A stretch of 64,000 nt of DNA from Mesorhizobium australicum. GTDB lineage: Bacteria; Pseudomonadota; Alphaproteobacteria; Rhizobiales; Rhizobiaceae. The stretch's first letter is position 1; every line of letters starts with the position of its first letter. This document shows positions 7,115-16,617 of the stretch, piece after piece. The position numbers were made by a program, and so were the translations under genes. Below the pieces are notes generated by a model that saw nothing but the letters and a program-made list of their open reading frames with translations, did no database searches and was not told the origin of the DNA. Location: NCBI RefSeq assembly GCF_900177325.1, contig NZ_FXBL01000004.1, positions 1,674,001-1,738,000 on the forward strand, given 5' to 3'.

Positions 7115-8398
7115 TCAGAACCGGTCTCTGAGGGCGAACCAGGACAGGGCCAGGAACAGCAGCGGCGAGCGGAAACGCCGGCCGCCCGGGAAAGCCGGGA
7201 TCTTCAGTTCCTCGAAGAGCTTCAGCCGGTCGCGGTTGCCGGAGACCGTCTCGGCGTAGAGCTTGCCCATGAAGTTGGACAGCATCACGCCATGGCCGGA
7301 ATAGCCGCCGGCGGAGATGACGTTCGGCATCACTTCGCGCACGAACGGCTTGCGCGGCGCGGTGATGCCGACATAGCCGCCCCAGCCATGGGTGATCTCG
7401 ACATCCTTGAGTGCCGGGTAGATCTCCGCGATCTGGCGGCGGATGTGCACATGAATGTCCTTCGGATCCTTCACGGCGTAGATCTCACGTCCGCCGAACA
7501 GGAGCTCGCCGCTCGGCGCACGCCGGAAATAGCGCACCACAAAGCGTGAATCCGACACCGACTCGCCGCCGGCCAGTACAGGGCTCTCGGCGCCGAGCGG
7601 CACCGTCGCGCCGATGAAAGAGCCGATCGGCATGATGTGGGCGGCACTCACCGGTTCGAGATTGTCGCCATAGGCGTTGGTCGCGATGAGGCATTTCTCC
7701 GCGGTAACCGTTCCGCGCGGCGTCGTGACCCGAACCTTTCTGGCCTGCGTGGCGATGTCCGTGGCGGGCGTCTTCTCGTGCAGGCGCGCACCCGCTTCGG
7801 CTGCCACCCGCGCGGTGCCGACAAGCAGCTTCATGGGGTGGATGTGGCCCGCGCCCGTATCGCGCACGCCGCCGACATAGTGCGTCGAGCCGATCCGCTC
7901 CGCAGTTTCGGCTGCGTCCATGAGGGACATGTGCGGATAGCCGAAGCGCGCCGCGGCCTCCATGTATTTGATGAAGTCGGGCAGCTCGCGCTTCTTGTGC
8001 GTGACGTTCAGATGGCCTGGACGAAAATCGATCTCGATCCGGTTCGTCGACGCGAATTCGAACAGATGCGCCTTCGCCTCCTCGGCCAGGTCGAACAGCG
8101 CCTTGGCGCGAGTGAAGCCGAGTTCCTCTTCCATCTCTTCCGGTCCGGCGCGCTGGCCGGTGCCGAGCTGGCCGCCATTGCGACCCGACGCGCCATCGCC
8201 GAAACGATGCGCTTCGAGAAGCACGACGCTGGTTCCCGCCTTGGCGAGATGGACGGCGGCGGAAAGACCGGTGTAGCCGCCGCCGATGATGACGACGTCG
8301 GTCACAACGTCGCCGTCGAGCGGCGGGTATTCGGGCCGTGCTCCGACGGTCGCCTCATACCAGGAATAGCCAGGGGAGATGGGGGAGGAATAAGGCAT
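7115..8398 (-). CDS. puuB: FAD-dependent amine oxidase, gamma-glutamylputrescine oxidase-like
   Basis: A 427-residue DAO-family flavoenzyme. The FAD-binding VVIIGGGYTGLSAAVHLA motif (about residues 33-50) is followed by LLEA, GASGRNGGQ and a C-terminal NVISAGGYSGHGVMLSNFMG segment; the N-terminal SWYEATVGARPEYPPL extension is typical of PuuB/OrdL-like enzymes. It would oxidise gamma-glutamylputrescine to the aldehyde. The PuuA-like synthetase gene lies upstream on the same strand, separated by a toxin-antitoxin pair. The substrate is inferred from that neighbour. Confidence 0.8.
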   Translation of the reverse strand: MPYSSPISPGYSWYEATVGARPEYPPLDGDVVTDVVIIGGGYTGLSAAVHLAKAGTSVVLLEAHRFGDGASGRNGGQLGTGQRAGPEEMEEELGFTRAKALFDLAEEAKAHLFEFASTNRIEIDFRPGHLNVTHKKRELPDFIKYMEAAARFGYPHMSLMDAAETAERIGSTHYVGGVRDTGAGHIHPMKLLVGTARVAAEAGARLHEKTPATDIATQARKVRVTTPRGTVTAEKCLIATNAYGDNLEPVSAAHIMPIGSFIGATVPLGAESPVLAGGESVSDSRFVVRYFRRAPSGELLFGGREIYAVKDPKDIHVHIRRQIAEIYPALKDVEITHGWGGYVGITAPRKPFVREVMPNVISAGGYSGHGVMLSNFMGKLYAETVSGNRDRLKLFEELKIPAFPGGRRFRSPLLFLALSWFALRDRF

Positions 8399-8406
8399 GA
8401 TGCGTC

Positions 8407-8694
8407 TCAGTCGAATTTATCCGGCCATCGCTGCGCGCCGTGCATCACGGCAAGAATCTCGATCGTCTGCGAGACCCGGTAAGCGACCACGTAGGACGTG
8501 CCGCCAAGTACGAGTTCGCGCGTTTCGTCCACTCTGCCGGGCCGGCCGGCTTCGGGATTTGCGGCCAGCAGCTGCTCTGTCCGATCGATGATCTCGTTGA
8601 TGAGCCTGTAGGCAGCGACAAGGTTGCGTGCCGCAACATAATCCTGGATTTCGTCCAGGTGCGAGAGGGCGGGACGGGTCCAGCGAACCCTCAC
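8407..8694 (-). CDS. ParE/RelE-family toxin
   Basis: A 95-residue basic protein with the ParE layout: MRVRWTRPALSHLDEIQDYV, an AAYRLINEIIDR helix, NPEAGRPGR, LVLGGTSYVVAYRV and EILAVMHGAQRWP at the end. Family toxins poison gyrase or mRNA; which applies here is unknown. The start overlaps the antitoxin stop by four bases (ATGA), the usual coupled arrangement. The pair sits between puuA and puuB. Confidence 0.85.
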   Translation of the reverse strand: MRVRWTRPALSHLDEIQDYVAARNLVAAYRLINEIIDRTEQLLAANPEAGRPGRVDETRELVLGGTSYVVAYRVSQTIEILAVMHGAQRWPDKFD

Positions 8695-8927
8695 GAAGGA
8701 CGATATTTCTGCCGGACCCTGTCGATCTCGGCTTCGGTCGCGAAATCTCCCCGATCTGCCGCGGCGATCCCGTGCCTGATTTTCGCGAGGAAGCTCTCCT
8801 GCCAGTCGAGCGAATGGCCGTGCTCCAGCGCGTCGACGATCACCTGTGTCTCGGAACGACCGGATTTCTGCGCAATGTCGCTCACACGGCGCTGCATCTC
8901 GGGTGTTATGTCGACCTTTATCGTCAT
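8691..8927 (-). CDS. Ribbon-helix-helix antitoxin
   Basis: A 78-residue protein beginning MTIKVDITPEMQRRVSDIAQ, a ParD/CopG-like strand plus two helices for DNA binding, then an acidic C-terminal part (AEIDRVRQKYRPS) that would wrap the toxin. It precedes the toxin in the same transcript and probably represses its own promoter, which must lie in the 49-base gap before puuA ends or further up. Confidence 0.8.
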   Translation of the reverse strand: MTIKVDITPEMQRRVSDIAQKSGRSETQVIVDALEHGHSLDWQESFLAKIRHGIAAADRGDFATEAEIDRVRQKYRPS

Positions 8928-8976
8928 CGATCTTTTATCTCACGCTGTCCCGGTGTTGGGAAATGCGGCTGTGTCC

Positions 8977-10410
8977 CTAGACGTTCAGCAGCAGATACTC
9001 CCGCTCCCAGGGGCTAATCACCTCCATGAAGGTCTCGAACTCGGCCTTCTTGATGGCGGCATAGGTCGACACGAACACGTCGCCCAGCATCGCCCGCAGC
9101 TGCTCGTCGTTTTCGAACAGCTCCACGGCCTCAAGCAGGCCGCGCGGCAGGTCGATCTCGTCCTCGTTCGCCGTCGTTCCGACCGGCGCGTCCGGCCGGA
9201 TCTTCTGCTGTATGCCGATCAGGCCGCAGGCGAGCGAGGCGGCGAGCGCCACGTAAGGGTTGGCGTCGGAGGAGGGGATGCGGTTCTCGACGCGGCGGGC
9301 CGCCGGGTCCGAACGCGGCACACGGAAAGCGGTCGTGCGGTTATCATAGCCCCACTTCGTGTTCACCGGCGCGGAGGCGGCCTGGGTCAGCCGCCGGTAC
9401 GAGTTCACATAGGGTGCGAACATCACGAGTGCTGCAGGCACGTGCTTCTGCATGCCGCCGATGAAATGGCCGAACGCCTCCGTCTCCGAGCCGTCCTCCG
9501 CGGTGAAGACGTTCTTGCCGGTCTTCTTGTCCACGATCGACTGGTGGATGTGCATCGCGGACCCCGGCTGGCCCTGGATCGGCTTCGCCATGAAGGTCGC
9601 ATACATGTCGTGCTTCAGCGCCGCCTCGCGGATCGTGCGCTTGAACATGAACACCTGGTCGGCGAGCTCGATCGGGTCGCCGTGGCGCAGGTTGATCTCG
9701 AGCTGTCCGGCACCCTCTTCGTGGATCAGCGTGTCGATCTCGAGACCCTGGCTGGCCGAGAAGTGGTAGATGTCGTCGATCAGTTCGTCGAACTCGTTGA
9801 CGCCGGCGATCGAATAGCCCGACCCGCCGGCGATCGGCCGGCCCGAGCGTCCGACCGGCGGCGTGAGCGGATAGTCGGGATCGGGGTTCTTGCGCACGAG
9901 ATAGAACTCGATCTCGGGCGCGACCACGGGCTTCAGCCCCATCCTGGTGTATTCGCCGAGCACCCGACGCAGCACGTTGCGCGGCGTGAACTCGACCAGC
10001 CGCCCGTCCTGGTGGACGAGGTCGCAGATGACCTGCGCCGTCGGGTCCGTCTCCCAGGGCACCAGCGACAGGGTCGAAAGATCCGGCACCAGCTTCAGGT
10101 CGCCGTCATCCTCCGGATATTCGAAACCGTTGCCGTCCTCCGGATAGTCGCCGGAGATCGTCATCATGAACGGGGCGGACGGCAATGCCAGCGAGGTGTT
10201 GGAGGTAAACTTCGTCGACGGCATCATCTTGCCGCGCGCGACGCCGGCCTGGTCCGGCGTGATGCATTCGATGTCCTCGATGCTGCGCCATTCCAGCCAC
10301 TGGCTGGCTTCCTTCCAGTTCCTCACGCCGCGGTAGTTCTTCAGGAATGCGGGCGTGCGTCTTCCGCCGCCTCGGCCTGACGGTCGGACTTCCTTCTTCG
10401 CAGGAGGCAT
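8977..10410 (-). CDS. puuA: Glutamine synthetase-family gamma-glutamylputrescine synthetase
   Basis: A 477-residue GS-fold ligase joining glutamate to putrescine with ATP in the Puu pathway. Visible motifs are the catalytic-domain metal ligands in PEIEFYL, the GAGQLEINLRHGD segment, MHIHQS and NRTTAFRVP...RVENRIPSSDANPY. The N-terminal DYPEDGNGFEYPEDDGDLKLVPD segment is the GS beta-grasp end in PuuA-like proteins. ATG at 10410 is preferred; a TTG three bases upstream is possible. A GlnA role is excluded by length and by the PuuB-like neighbour, but the exact amine is inferred. Confidence 0.85.
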   Translation of the reverse strand: MPPAKKEVRPSGRGGGRRTPAFLKNYRGVRNWKEASQWLEWRSIEDIECITPDQAGVARGKMMPSTKFTSNTSLALPSAPFMMTISGDYPEDGNGFEYPEDDGDLKLVPDLSTLSLVPWETDPTAQVICDLVHQDGRLVEFTPRNVLRRVLGEYTRMGLKPVVAPEIEFYLVRKNPDPDYPLTPPVGRSGRPIAGGSGYSIAGVNEFDELIDDIYHFSASQGLEIDTLIHEEGAGQLEINLRHGDPIELADQVFMFKRTIREAALKHDMYATFMAKPIQGQPGSAMHIHQSIVDKKTGKNVFTAEDGSETEAFGHFIGGMQKHVPAALVMFAPYVNSYRRLTQAASAPVNTKWGYDNRTTAFRVPRSDPAARRVENRIPSSDANPYVALAASLACGLIGIQQKIRPDAPVGTTANEDEIDLPRGLLEAVELFENDEQLRAMLGDVFVSTYAAIKKAEFETFMEVISPWEREYLLLNV

Positions 10411-10502
10411 CAATCACCAAAAGATGTTGCTGGTAAAGCCGACTATAGCCGCGCCCTCCGTGACTTGGGAAGGCCCCGAGGCTGGATTCCCGCCGATTCC
10501 GG

Positions 10503-12053
10503 CTATTGCGGAGCGCCCGCAAGCACTGCGACGGCCGGCGGCCCCGCTTCGCGCCAGATGCGAATGGACCGGTCGTAGCCGCCCGTCAGCACGGTGCCCT
10601 CCGGCCCGAAGGCGACCGAATAGACCGGTCCGCGATGGCCGACATACTGGGCGATTTCGGCGCCGTTCTCGATATCCCACAGTCGCGCCGTGCCGTCGAG
10701 CGAGCCGCTGAGGATCCGCGTGCCGTCGCCCGACAGCGCGATCGCATAGACGGTCTGCGAATGCCCGTCGAACTGGCGCACAAGCCGCCCGCTCTCCAGG
10801 TCCCACAGCTTGATCGTCCGGTCGCCGCTGCCGGTCACCGCTAACTTTCCGTCGTGGGTGAAGGCCATGCCGTAGGTGCCGCGCTCGTGCCCGCCCCAGT
10901 AGCGCAGCAGCGTGCCTTCGTTGACATCCCAGAGCTTCAGATCGCCGTCGATGCTGCCGCTCAGCGCGCGGCTGCCATCGTCCGAGATCGCGACGCCGGC
11001 GACCGACCAGCCATGGGCGCGTTCGACGTGCAGCGGCACGAGCTTCTCGAGATCCCAGAACAGCACCGTCCCCGCCTCGTGCCCGCTCACCATCCGCCGG
11101 CCGTCGGGGGAGATCGCGATCTTGTTCACGCCGCCGTGGTCCTTGGCGGAGAACACGTGCAGTGGAGCCCCATCGGCCAGGTTCCTGACGACGATCTCGC
11201 CATCGTCGCCAGCCGTGACGATCCGCGCGCCGTCGGGCAGGAAGATGGCCGATCGCACCATGTCGGGATGGCTTGCGACGGTCCTGACCAGCTTCCTGTC
11301 CGGAATGCTCCAGAGCTTGACGGTCTTGTCCGTGCTGGCGCTGAGGAAGGACTTGCCGTCCGTCGCGAGCGACAGCCAGACCACGGCGTCGCGGTGACCT
11401 TCAGCCTGCGTCGGCATGGGGTCGGGTTTCGGCAGCGGCACGGTCGTGACCGGAGGGAGTGCCGGCGGGGCAATTTCGACAGGCGGTGCCGCAATCGGAG
11501 GCGCGGCGGCGGTCTCCTGGGGCGCGGGCGGGGAGACAGCAGGCTCGGCCGGCGCTTCGGGGGCGGCCGGCGCAGGCGAAGTCTTTTCCTCGACGCTCGC
11601 CGAAGGCGTCGCGGGTGCGGCCGGCGGCGCCTGAGAACCGGACGGGCCGGGTTCGCTCGACGCCTGTTGTCCAGAATCTGCGACGGGCTGTCCGGTCGTG
11701 CGCAGCAAGCCGAACTGATGGGTGCCAAGCGCCGCGATGCCGACCACGCCCGCAACGGCGAGGAGGGGCACCAGCAGCGACCGGCTGGGCTTGGTGTCGA
11801 CCGCGAACCTGCCGAACTGCTGGGTGTTCTGGACGTCGACGCGCGGCCTGTCCGCCAGCCTCAGGAGTACGAGCATCGCTCCGAACAGGCAGACCACGCC
11901 GCTGGCGCCGAGGATCGCCACCAGAGCCGTATCGCCCGTCCATGACAGCGTCGACGACGTGCCGAGCAAAAGGTAGGCGGCGCGAAGGCACCAGATGCCG
12001 ATCGCCGCCGCCACGATGGCGAGAATGGCTTGGGGAAGCCTGCCGACCTGCAT
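10503..12053 (-). CDS. Membrane-anchored WD40-repeat protein
   Basis: A 516-residue protein with three hydrophobic helices near the N-terminus (about residues 9-31, 43-66 and 93-111), a Pro/Ala-rich linker (about 120-215) and seven WD40 repeats (about 216-510) that should close one beta-propeller. Repeat endings such as VKLWSI, LKLWDV, IKLWDL, ARLWDI and IRIW are clear. WD40 domains are protein-docking platforms. No enzymatic domain is present, so it probably scaffolds something at the inner membrane. ATG at 12053 has GGAGGG upstream. Confidence 0.85.
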   Translation of the reverse strand: MQVGRLPQAILAIVAAAIGIWCLRAAYLLLGTSSTLSWTGDTALVAILGASGVVCLFGAMLVLLRLADRPRVDVQNTQQFGRFAVDTKPSRSLLVPLLAVAGVVGIAALGTHQFGLLRTTGQPVADSGQQASSEPGPSGSQAPPAAPATPSASVEEKTSPAPAAPEAPAEPAVSPPAPQETAAAPPIAAPPVEIAPPALPPVTTVPLPKPDPMPTQAEGHRDAVVWLSLATDGKSFLSASTDKTVKLWSIPDRKLVRTVASHPDMVRSAIFLPDGARIVTAGDDGEIVVRNLADGAPLHVFSAKDHGGVNKIAISPDGRRMVSGHEAGTVLFWDLEKLVPLHVERAHGWSVAGVAISDDGSRALSGSIDGDLKLWDVNEGTLLRYWGGHERGTYGMAFTHDGKLAVTGSGDRTIKLWDLESGRLVRQFDGHSQTVYAIALSGDGTRILSGSLDGTARLWDIENGAEIAQYVGHRGPVYSVAFGPEGTVLTGGYDRSIRIWREAGPPAVAVLAGAPQ

Positions 12054-12119
12054 CAGCTCAACCCTCCTCCCCGCACTCTATCCCGCATGACGCAACGAAA
12101 GCTACCTGGCCTCCGCGCT

Positions 12120-12572
12120 TCAGACGCGGCGATCTCGGACAGTCTCGATCAGGGGTTGCAGGCGCTCCGGCGTGACCGGCTTGGCGACGACGGAATCGAT
12201 CAACCCACCCAGGTCCACGGCGTCCGGCGGCATGTTCTGCACGGTCAGTAGCACGACATGCGGCCTCGCGCCGTCAGACATGCGCTTCTGCGTCGCGATC
12301 GGGCCCAGCGCGACGTCGCATTCGTGCATGTCGCTGCCTCCGTCCAGGATAACCATCAGCGGATCGATGCGGGCGATATGGGGTCCGGCCCGTTCGGGTT
12401 CGCAGCTTACCGCCTTGAGACGCGCGCGCTCGACGATCCGCGACAGCACGATCAGGTTCACCGGCGACGCGCTGACGACGATCACGGTCTCGGACTGGGC
12501 GAGCGTCTGTCCGATGATCGCTTCGTGCGCTTCGTCGCGCGTGGCGATCGGGTCGACGTTCTCATTGGGCAT
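12120..12572 (-). CDS. Receiver-like (CheY-fold) protein
   Basis: A 150-residue stand-alone protein resembling a response-regulator receiver: a VIVVSASPVNLIVLSRIV strand-helix start, a candidate phospho-acceptor in PLMVILDGGSD, a VVLLTVQN strand and the conserved Lys-Pro in VVAKPVTPERL. The usual acidic pair at the end of strand 1 is not evident (VVSASPVN instead of DD), so phosphorylation may be lost. ATG at 12572 is chosen because the 15 codons upstream use rare codons unlike the gene. No output domain or adjacent kinase is seen. Confidence 0.6.
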   Translation of the reverse strand: MPNENVDPIATRDEAHEAIIGQTLAQSETVIVVSASPVNLIVLSRIVERARLKAVSCEPERAGPHIARIDPLMVILDGGSDMHECDVALGPIATQKRMSDGARPHVVLLTVQNMPPDAVDLGGLIDSVVAKPVTPERLQPLIETVRDRRV

Positions 12573-12704
12573 CGGGCGGTACCGGCGGGCTGTTGGTGAG
12601 GATATTCCCGTAATCATGTCAGGACCGCGGCTCGCGTCGAGCCATGGGCCTAATGCTGAGGACGGATTTCAACTATAACGGGATTTCCTGTCAAGAAAAG
12701 CAAA

Positions 12705-12732
12705 AAGGCCGGTGGATTTCTCCATCGGCCTT
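12705..12732 (-). terminator. Rho-independent terminator of the 80-residue protein gene
   Basis: A 12-pair stem with one G-U pair (12705-12716 / 12721-12732) and a four-base loop. Read on the minus strand it is followed by a T-rich tract (TTTTTTGCTTTT), placed 28 bases after the stop of the gene at 12761. Confidence 0.8.
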
Positions 12733-12760
12733 CGCGTCATTATGTGTGGGAGCAGGACAT

Positions 12761-13003
12761 TCAGCTCTTGTGCGATTGCGTCACGATCACCGGGATCAGC
12801 AGATCGCCCCAGTTGCCTTCGCCGCCGTGATGGCGGGCCGAACGGACCAGCTCGACCGATACACCGGCCTCGACGGCCTTCATCACCGACTGGTTCAGGC
12901 GGTGCAGGTCGTTGGCGACCATGCGGATCACCGCCTGCTGGTCGTCGTTCATCGACGAGGACTGTTCCTCGGCGCGTTCCTTGACACGGGTCCTTGGGGT
13001 CAT
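12761..13003 (-). CDS. Conserved small hypothetical protein
   Basis: An 80-residue soluble protein: a charged N-terminus (RTRVKERAEEQ), a helical middle (VIRMVANDLHRLNQSVMKAVEAG) and the C-terminal GNWGDLLIPVIVTQSH. No domain was recognised. ATG at 13003 has AAGGAA upstream, and a good terminator follows, so it is expressed as a unit of its own or from isocitrate lyase read-through. No function is proposed. Confidence 0.7.
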   Translation of the reverse strand: MTPRTRVKERAEEQSSSMNDDQQAVIRMVANDLHRLNQSVMKAVEAGVSVELVRSARHHGGEGNWGDLLIPVIVTQSHKS

Positions 13004-13059
13004 GGCTGTCGTTCCTTAGACTTCTTGTGGCCGCTCCTGGGCGTTTCCTCTGTTACATC

Positions 13060-13089
13060 TCTCCGGGGCAGGTGTCCCGGAGATTTTTT
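13060..13089 (+). terminator. Plus-strand terminator in a minus-strand intergenic gap
   Basis: Stem TCTCCGGG / CCCGGAGA with an eight-base loop, followed directly by six T on the plus strand. Both flanking genes are on the minus strand, so this terminator faces the wrong way for them; it would end a plus-strand transcript of about 80-90 bases starting near 13004, or act as a bare hairpin for aceA. Confidence 0.5.
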
Positions 13090-13103
13090 CGCGGACGGAC
13101 CGC

Positions 13104-14393
<1,290 letters not shown>

Positions 14394-14450
14394 TGCGAGT
14401 CTCCAGTGACAGGACGGGCATTTCGGTCCCGCCGTTTCCGATGTGACGGC

Positions 14451-14600
14451 ATTTACATCGCAACGCACCAAAAGCCAGAAAACTTCGAAAAATCAGCCCG
14501 AAAATCAAGTCAGCCTGTGTTGCGATTTACTGTTGCGGTGTGTAAATCTGTAAAGTCTGTAAAAGCCGCGCGACCGCAGGATTGGTCAAAAGTTGTAAAT
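14451..14600. promoter_or_regulatory. Putative ScfR operator cluster between aceA and its regulator
   Basis: Repeated elements fill this gap. ATTTACATCGCAAC (14451-14464) is a near inverted copy of GTTGCGATTTAC (14519-14530). Three tandem copies TGTAAATC, TGTAAAGTC and TGTAAAAG run from 14541 to 14565, and TGTAAAT recurs at 14594. Placement between aceA and a RamB/ScfR-type gene suggests operator sites for activation or repression of aceA and autoregulation. The repeats are seen; the binding is inferred. Confidence 0.6.
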
Positions 14601-14630
14601 CAGGGGTCGCGAGCCATTGGGAGCCGCCGT

Positions 14631-16079
14631 ATGGCCGAGCAGAAGATCTTCGCCGGACCGCGCATCCGGCGCATCCGCAACGCCAAGGGATTAACCCAGA
14701 CGGCGATGGCCGAGGGGCTGGGCATCTCGCCCTCCTATCTTAATCTGATCGAGCGCAACCAGCGGCCGCTGACCGTCCAGCTCATCCTCAAGCTCGCCTC
14801 CGTCTACAAGGTGGAACCCGACGAGTTGCAGGCCGAGGCGGGCGGCACGATTTCCGCCCTGAAGGAGGTGTTCGCCGACCCGCTCCTGGCCGGCGAACTG
14901 CCCGGCGACCAGGAACTGCTGGAGATCGCCGAAGCCGCGCCCAATGTCTCGTCGGGCGTGATCAAGCTTTTCCGCGCCTATCGCGAGCAGGCCGAGCGGC
15001 TGTCGGACCTGTCTGAGATGCTCGCGCGTGACGGCCGCGCCACGGCGCTGTCCTCAGCCCGCCTGCCGATCGACGAGGTGCACGAGGTGTTCGAGCGGCG
15101 GGCGAACCACTTCGCCTCGATCGAGGAGGAGGCGGAGGCATTCACGGCGCTGCTCCAGCCCGGCGATGACCTCGCCGGTGCGTTGAAGGCCTGGCTGAAG
15201 CGCGAGGCGGGGATCGTCGTGCGCGTGCTGCCGGTCGCCACCATGCCCAACTGGCGCCGCCGCTACGATCGCCATTCGCAGCGCCTGTTCATCTCGGAGC
15301 GGCTGTCGCCGTTCGACCAGCTGCGCGAGATCGCGATGGAGGCTTGCCTCGTGCGCATGAGCGTGGCGATCGGGGCCGAGCTCCAGGCGCTGAAACTGTC
15401 GTCGGACGAGGCGCGCAGGCTGGCGCGCTTCGAGCTGGCGCGCTACGCCGCCCATGCGCTGATGATGCCTTACGGCGCGTTCCATTCCGCGGCTGTGCGG
15501 GCGCGTTACGATATCGACGTGCTGCGCTCGCGCTTCGGCGTCTCCTTCGAGCAGGCGGCGAACCGGCTGACGATGCTGCAGCGGCCGGGCGCGCAGGGCG
15601 TGCCCTTCTTCATGCTGGAGGTCGACAATGCCGGCCACCGCTTCCGCAAGGCGGGCGCGCAAGGGTTCCCGCAGGCGCGCTTCGGCGGCGGCTGCCCGAA
15701 GCTCTCGGTCCACGCCGCGTTCGCCCAGCCGGCCCAGATCCTCGTCGAGGCTGTCGAGATGCCGGACGGGGCGGAATTCCTGACCATCGCCCGCACGCTC
15801 GAAGGCCCGCAGGGCGCCTTCAACGAACGCCCCCGCCGCACCGCGCTGCTGCTCGGCTGCGACATCGGCTTCAGGGAGGAGATCGTCTACGCCATGGCGC
15901 TGCCGGGCGGCCAGCCCGGCACGGCGGCAAAGCCCGGCCAGGTTCCGGCGACGCCCGTTGGGCCGGCCTGCCGTCTGTGCGAGCGCTCCGGCTGCCTGGC
16001 GCGGGCCGAACCGCCGGTGACGCGGCCATTGGGTTTGGACGAGATGGTGACGGGACTGAGCGCGTTCGATTTCAGGTGA
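14631..16079 (+). CDS. ScfR/RamB-family short-chain fatty acid transcriptional regulator
   Basis: A 482-residue regulator: N-terminal XRE helix-turn-helix (about residues 9-62, LTQTAMAEGLGISPSYLNLIERNQRPL), a middle IrrE-like region (about 150-290) and a C-terminal DUF2083 domain with a Cys cluster (CRLCERSGC). Relatives sense acyl-CoA or short-chain fatty acid status and control glyoxylate, propionyl-CoA or ethylmalonyl-CoA genes. The zinc-protease HExxH motif of true IrrE proteins is replaced here (REIAMEACL). Divergent from aceA. Its stop overlaps the convergent toxin gene by eight bases. Confidence 0.9.
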   Translation: MAEQKIFAGPRIRRIRNAKGLTQTAMAEGLGISPSYLNLIERNQRPLTVQLILKLASVYKVEPDELQAEAGGTISALKEVFADPLLAGELPGDQELLEIAEAAPNVSSGVIKLFRAYREQAERLSDLSEMLARDGRATALSSARLPIDEVHEVFERRANHFASIEEEAEAFTALLQPGDDLAGALKAWLKREAGIVVRVLPVATMPNWRRRYDRHSQRLFISERLSPFDQLREIAMEACLVRMSVAIGAELQALKLSSDEARRLARFELARYAAHALMMPYGAFHSAAVRARYDIDVLRSRFGVSFEQAANRLTMLQRPGAQGVPFFMLEVDNAGHRFRKAGAQGFPQARFGGGCPKLSVHAAFAQPAQILVEAVEMPDGAEFLTIARTLEGPQGAFNERPRRTALLLGCDIGFREEIVYAMALPGGQPGTAAKPGQVPATPVGPACRLCERSGCLARAEPPVTRPLGLDEMVTGLSAFDFR

Positions 16080-16374
16080 GGAGATCGAGGACGATACCGT
16101 CTACGTCCCGTCGCGCATCGATGACCATCACGATATGGACACGGTCGGCGTTACCGATGACTTGATAGAAGATGATGTGATTACGATAGATCAATGCTCG
16201 AAACAGATCGTTGTAGCGTCGGCCCGATCGCGGAAAATCCGCAAGCTTTCTGCATGCGTTGACGAGACCTGATCGATATTTTCGTGCCGCTGCAGGGCTG
16301 GCTTCTGCTATATGCGCAATGATTTCGTCGAGGTTTTCCCTCGCTTCCTCGAGCCAAACGACTTCACTCGCCAT
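16072..16374 (-). CDS. ParE-family toxin (intact copy of a two-module group)
   Basis: A 100-residue ParE-like toxin: VVWLEEARENLDEIIAHIA, ARKYRSGLVNACRKLADFP, SGRRYNDLFRALIYRNHIIFYQV and a C-terminal RVHIVMVIDARRDVDGIV. It ends in the DARRD strand that the frameshifted toxin at 17631 has lost from its frame. ATG at 16374 lies inside the antitoxin gene (11-base overlap). The 3' end overlaps the ScfR gene tail-to-tail. Confidence 0.85.
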   Translation of the reverse strand: MASEVVWLEEARENLDEIIAHIAEASPAAARKYRSGLVNACRKLADFPRSGRRYNDLFRALIYRNHIIFYQVIGNADRVHIVMVIDARRDVDGIVLDLLT

Positions 16375-16561
16375 ACTTCTGCCGAAGCTCCTCGTAGAAA
16401 GTCTCGGCAGGGATTTCACCTCCACGACGAACCGCAGCTTCCAGCCGCGCGTCTATCCGCTTTCGAACGGCCATCTGGTGGAGAGCACGGGCGATCTCCT
16501 CCTGGTCCTTTTCAGGCAACGCTTCGACCTCTCGGATCGCGTCCCGCAAAGAGTGATTCAT
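16364..16561 (-). CDS. Antitoxin partner of the 16.1 kb ParE-like toxin
   Basis: A 65-residue acidic helical protein beginning MNHSLRDAIREVEALPEKDQ, with EEIARALHQMAVRKRIDA and a C-terminal ETFYEELRQKYGE. It closely matches the antitoxin at 17922 (both have LP-x-[KE]-[DE]-QEE and M-A-[VL]-RK-[RK]-IDA), so the two modules are paralogous. ATG at 16561; the upstream extension has no ribosome site. Confidence 0.75.
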   Translation of the reverse strand: MNHSLRDAIREVEALPEKDQEEIARALHQMAVRKRIDARLEAAVRRGGEIPAETFYEELRQKYGE

Positions 16562-16617
16562 GGCTTTCTCCGATGCTCGGCGCAGCATATCACGGTCTCG
16601 TCCTGCGGATAAGAAGC

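Noticed and set aside
12573..12617. Upstream ATG extending the receiver-like gene by 15 codons
   Set aside because: Codons there (ATT, GGA, ATA, TCA, CCA, ACA) differ from the gene and no ribosome site is present.
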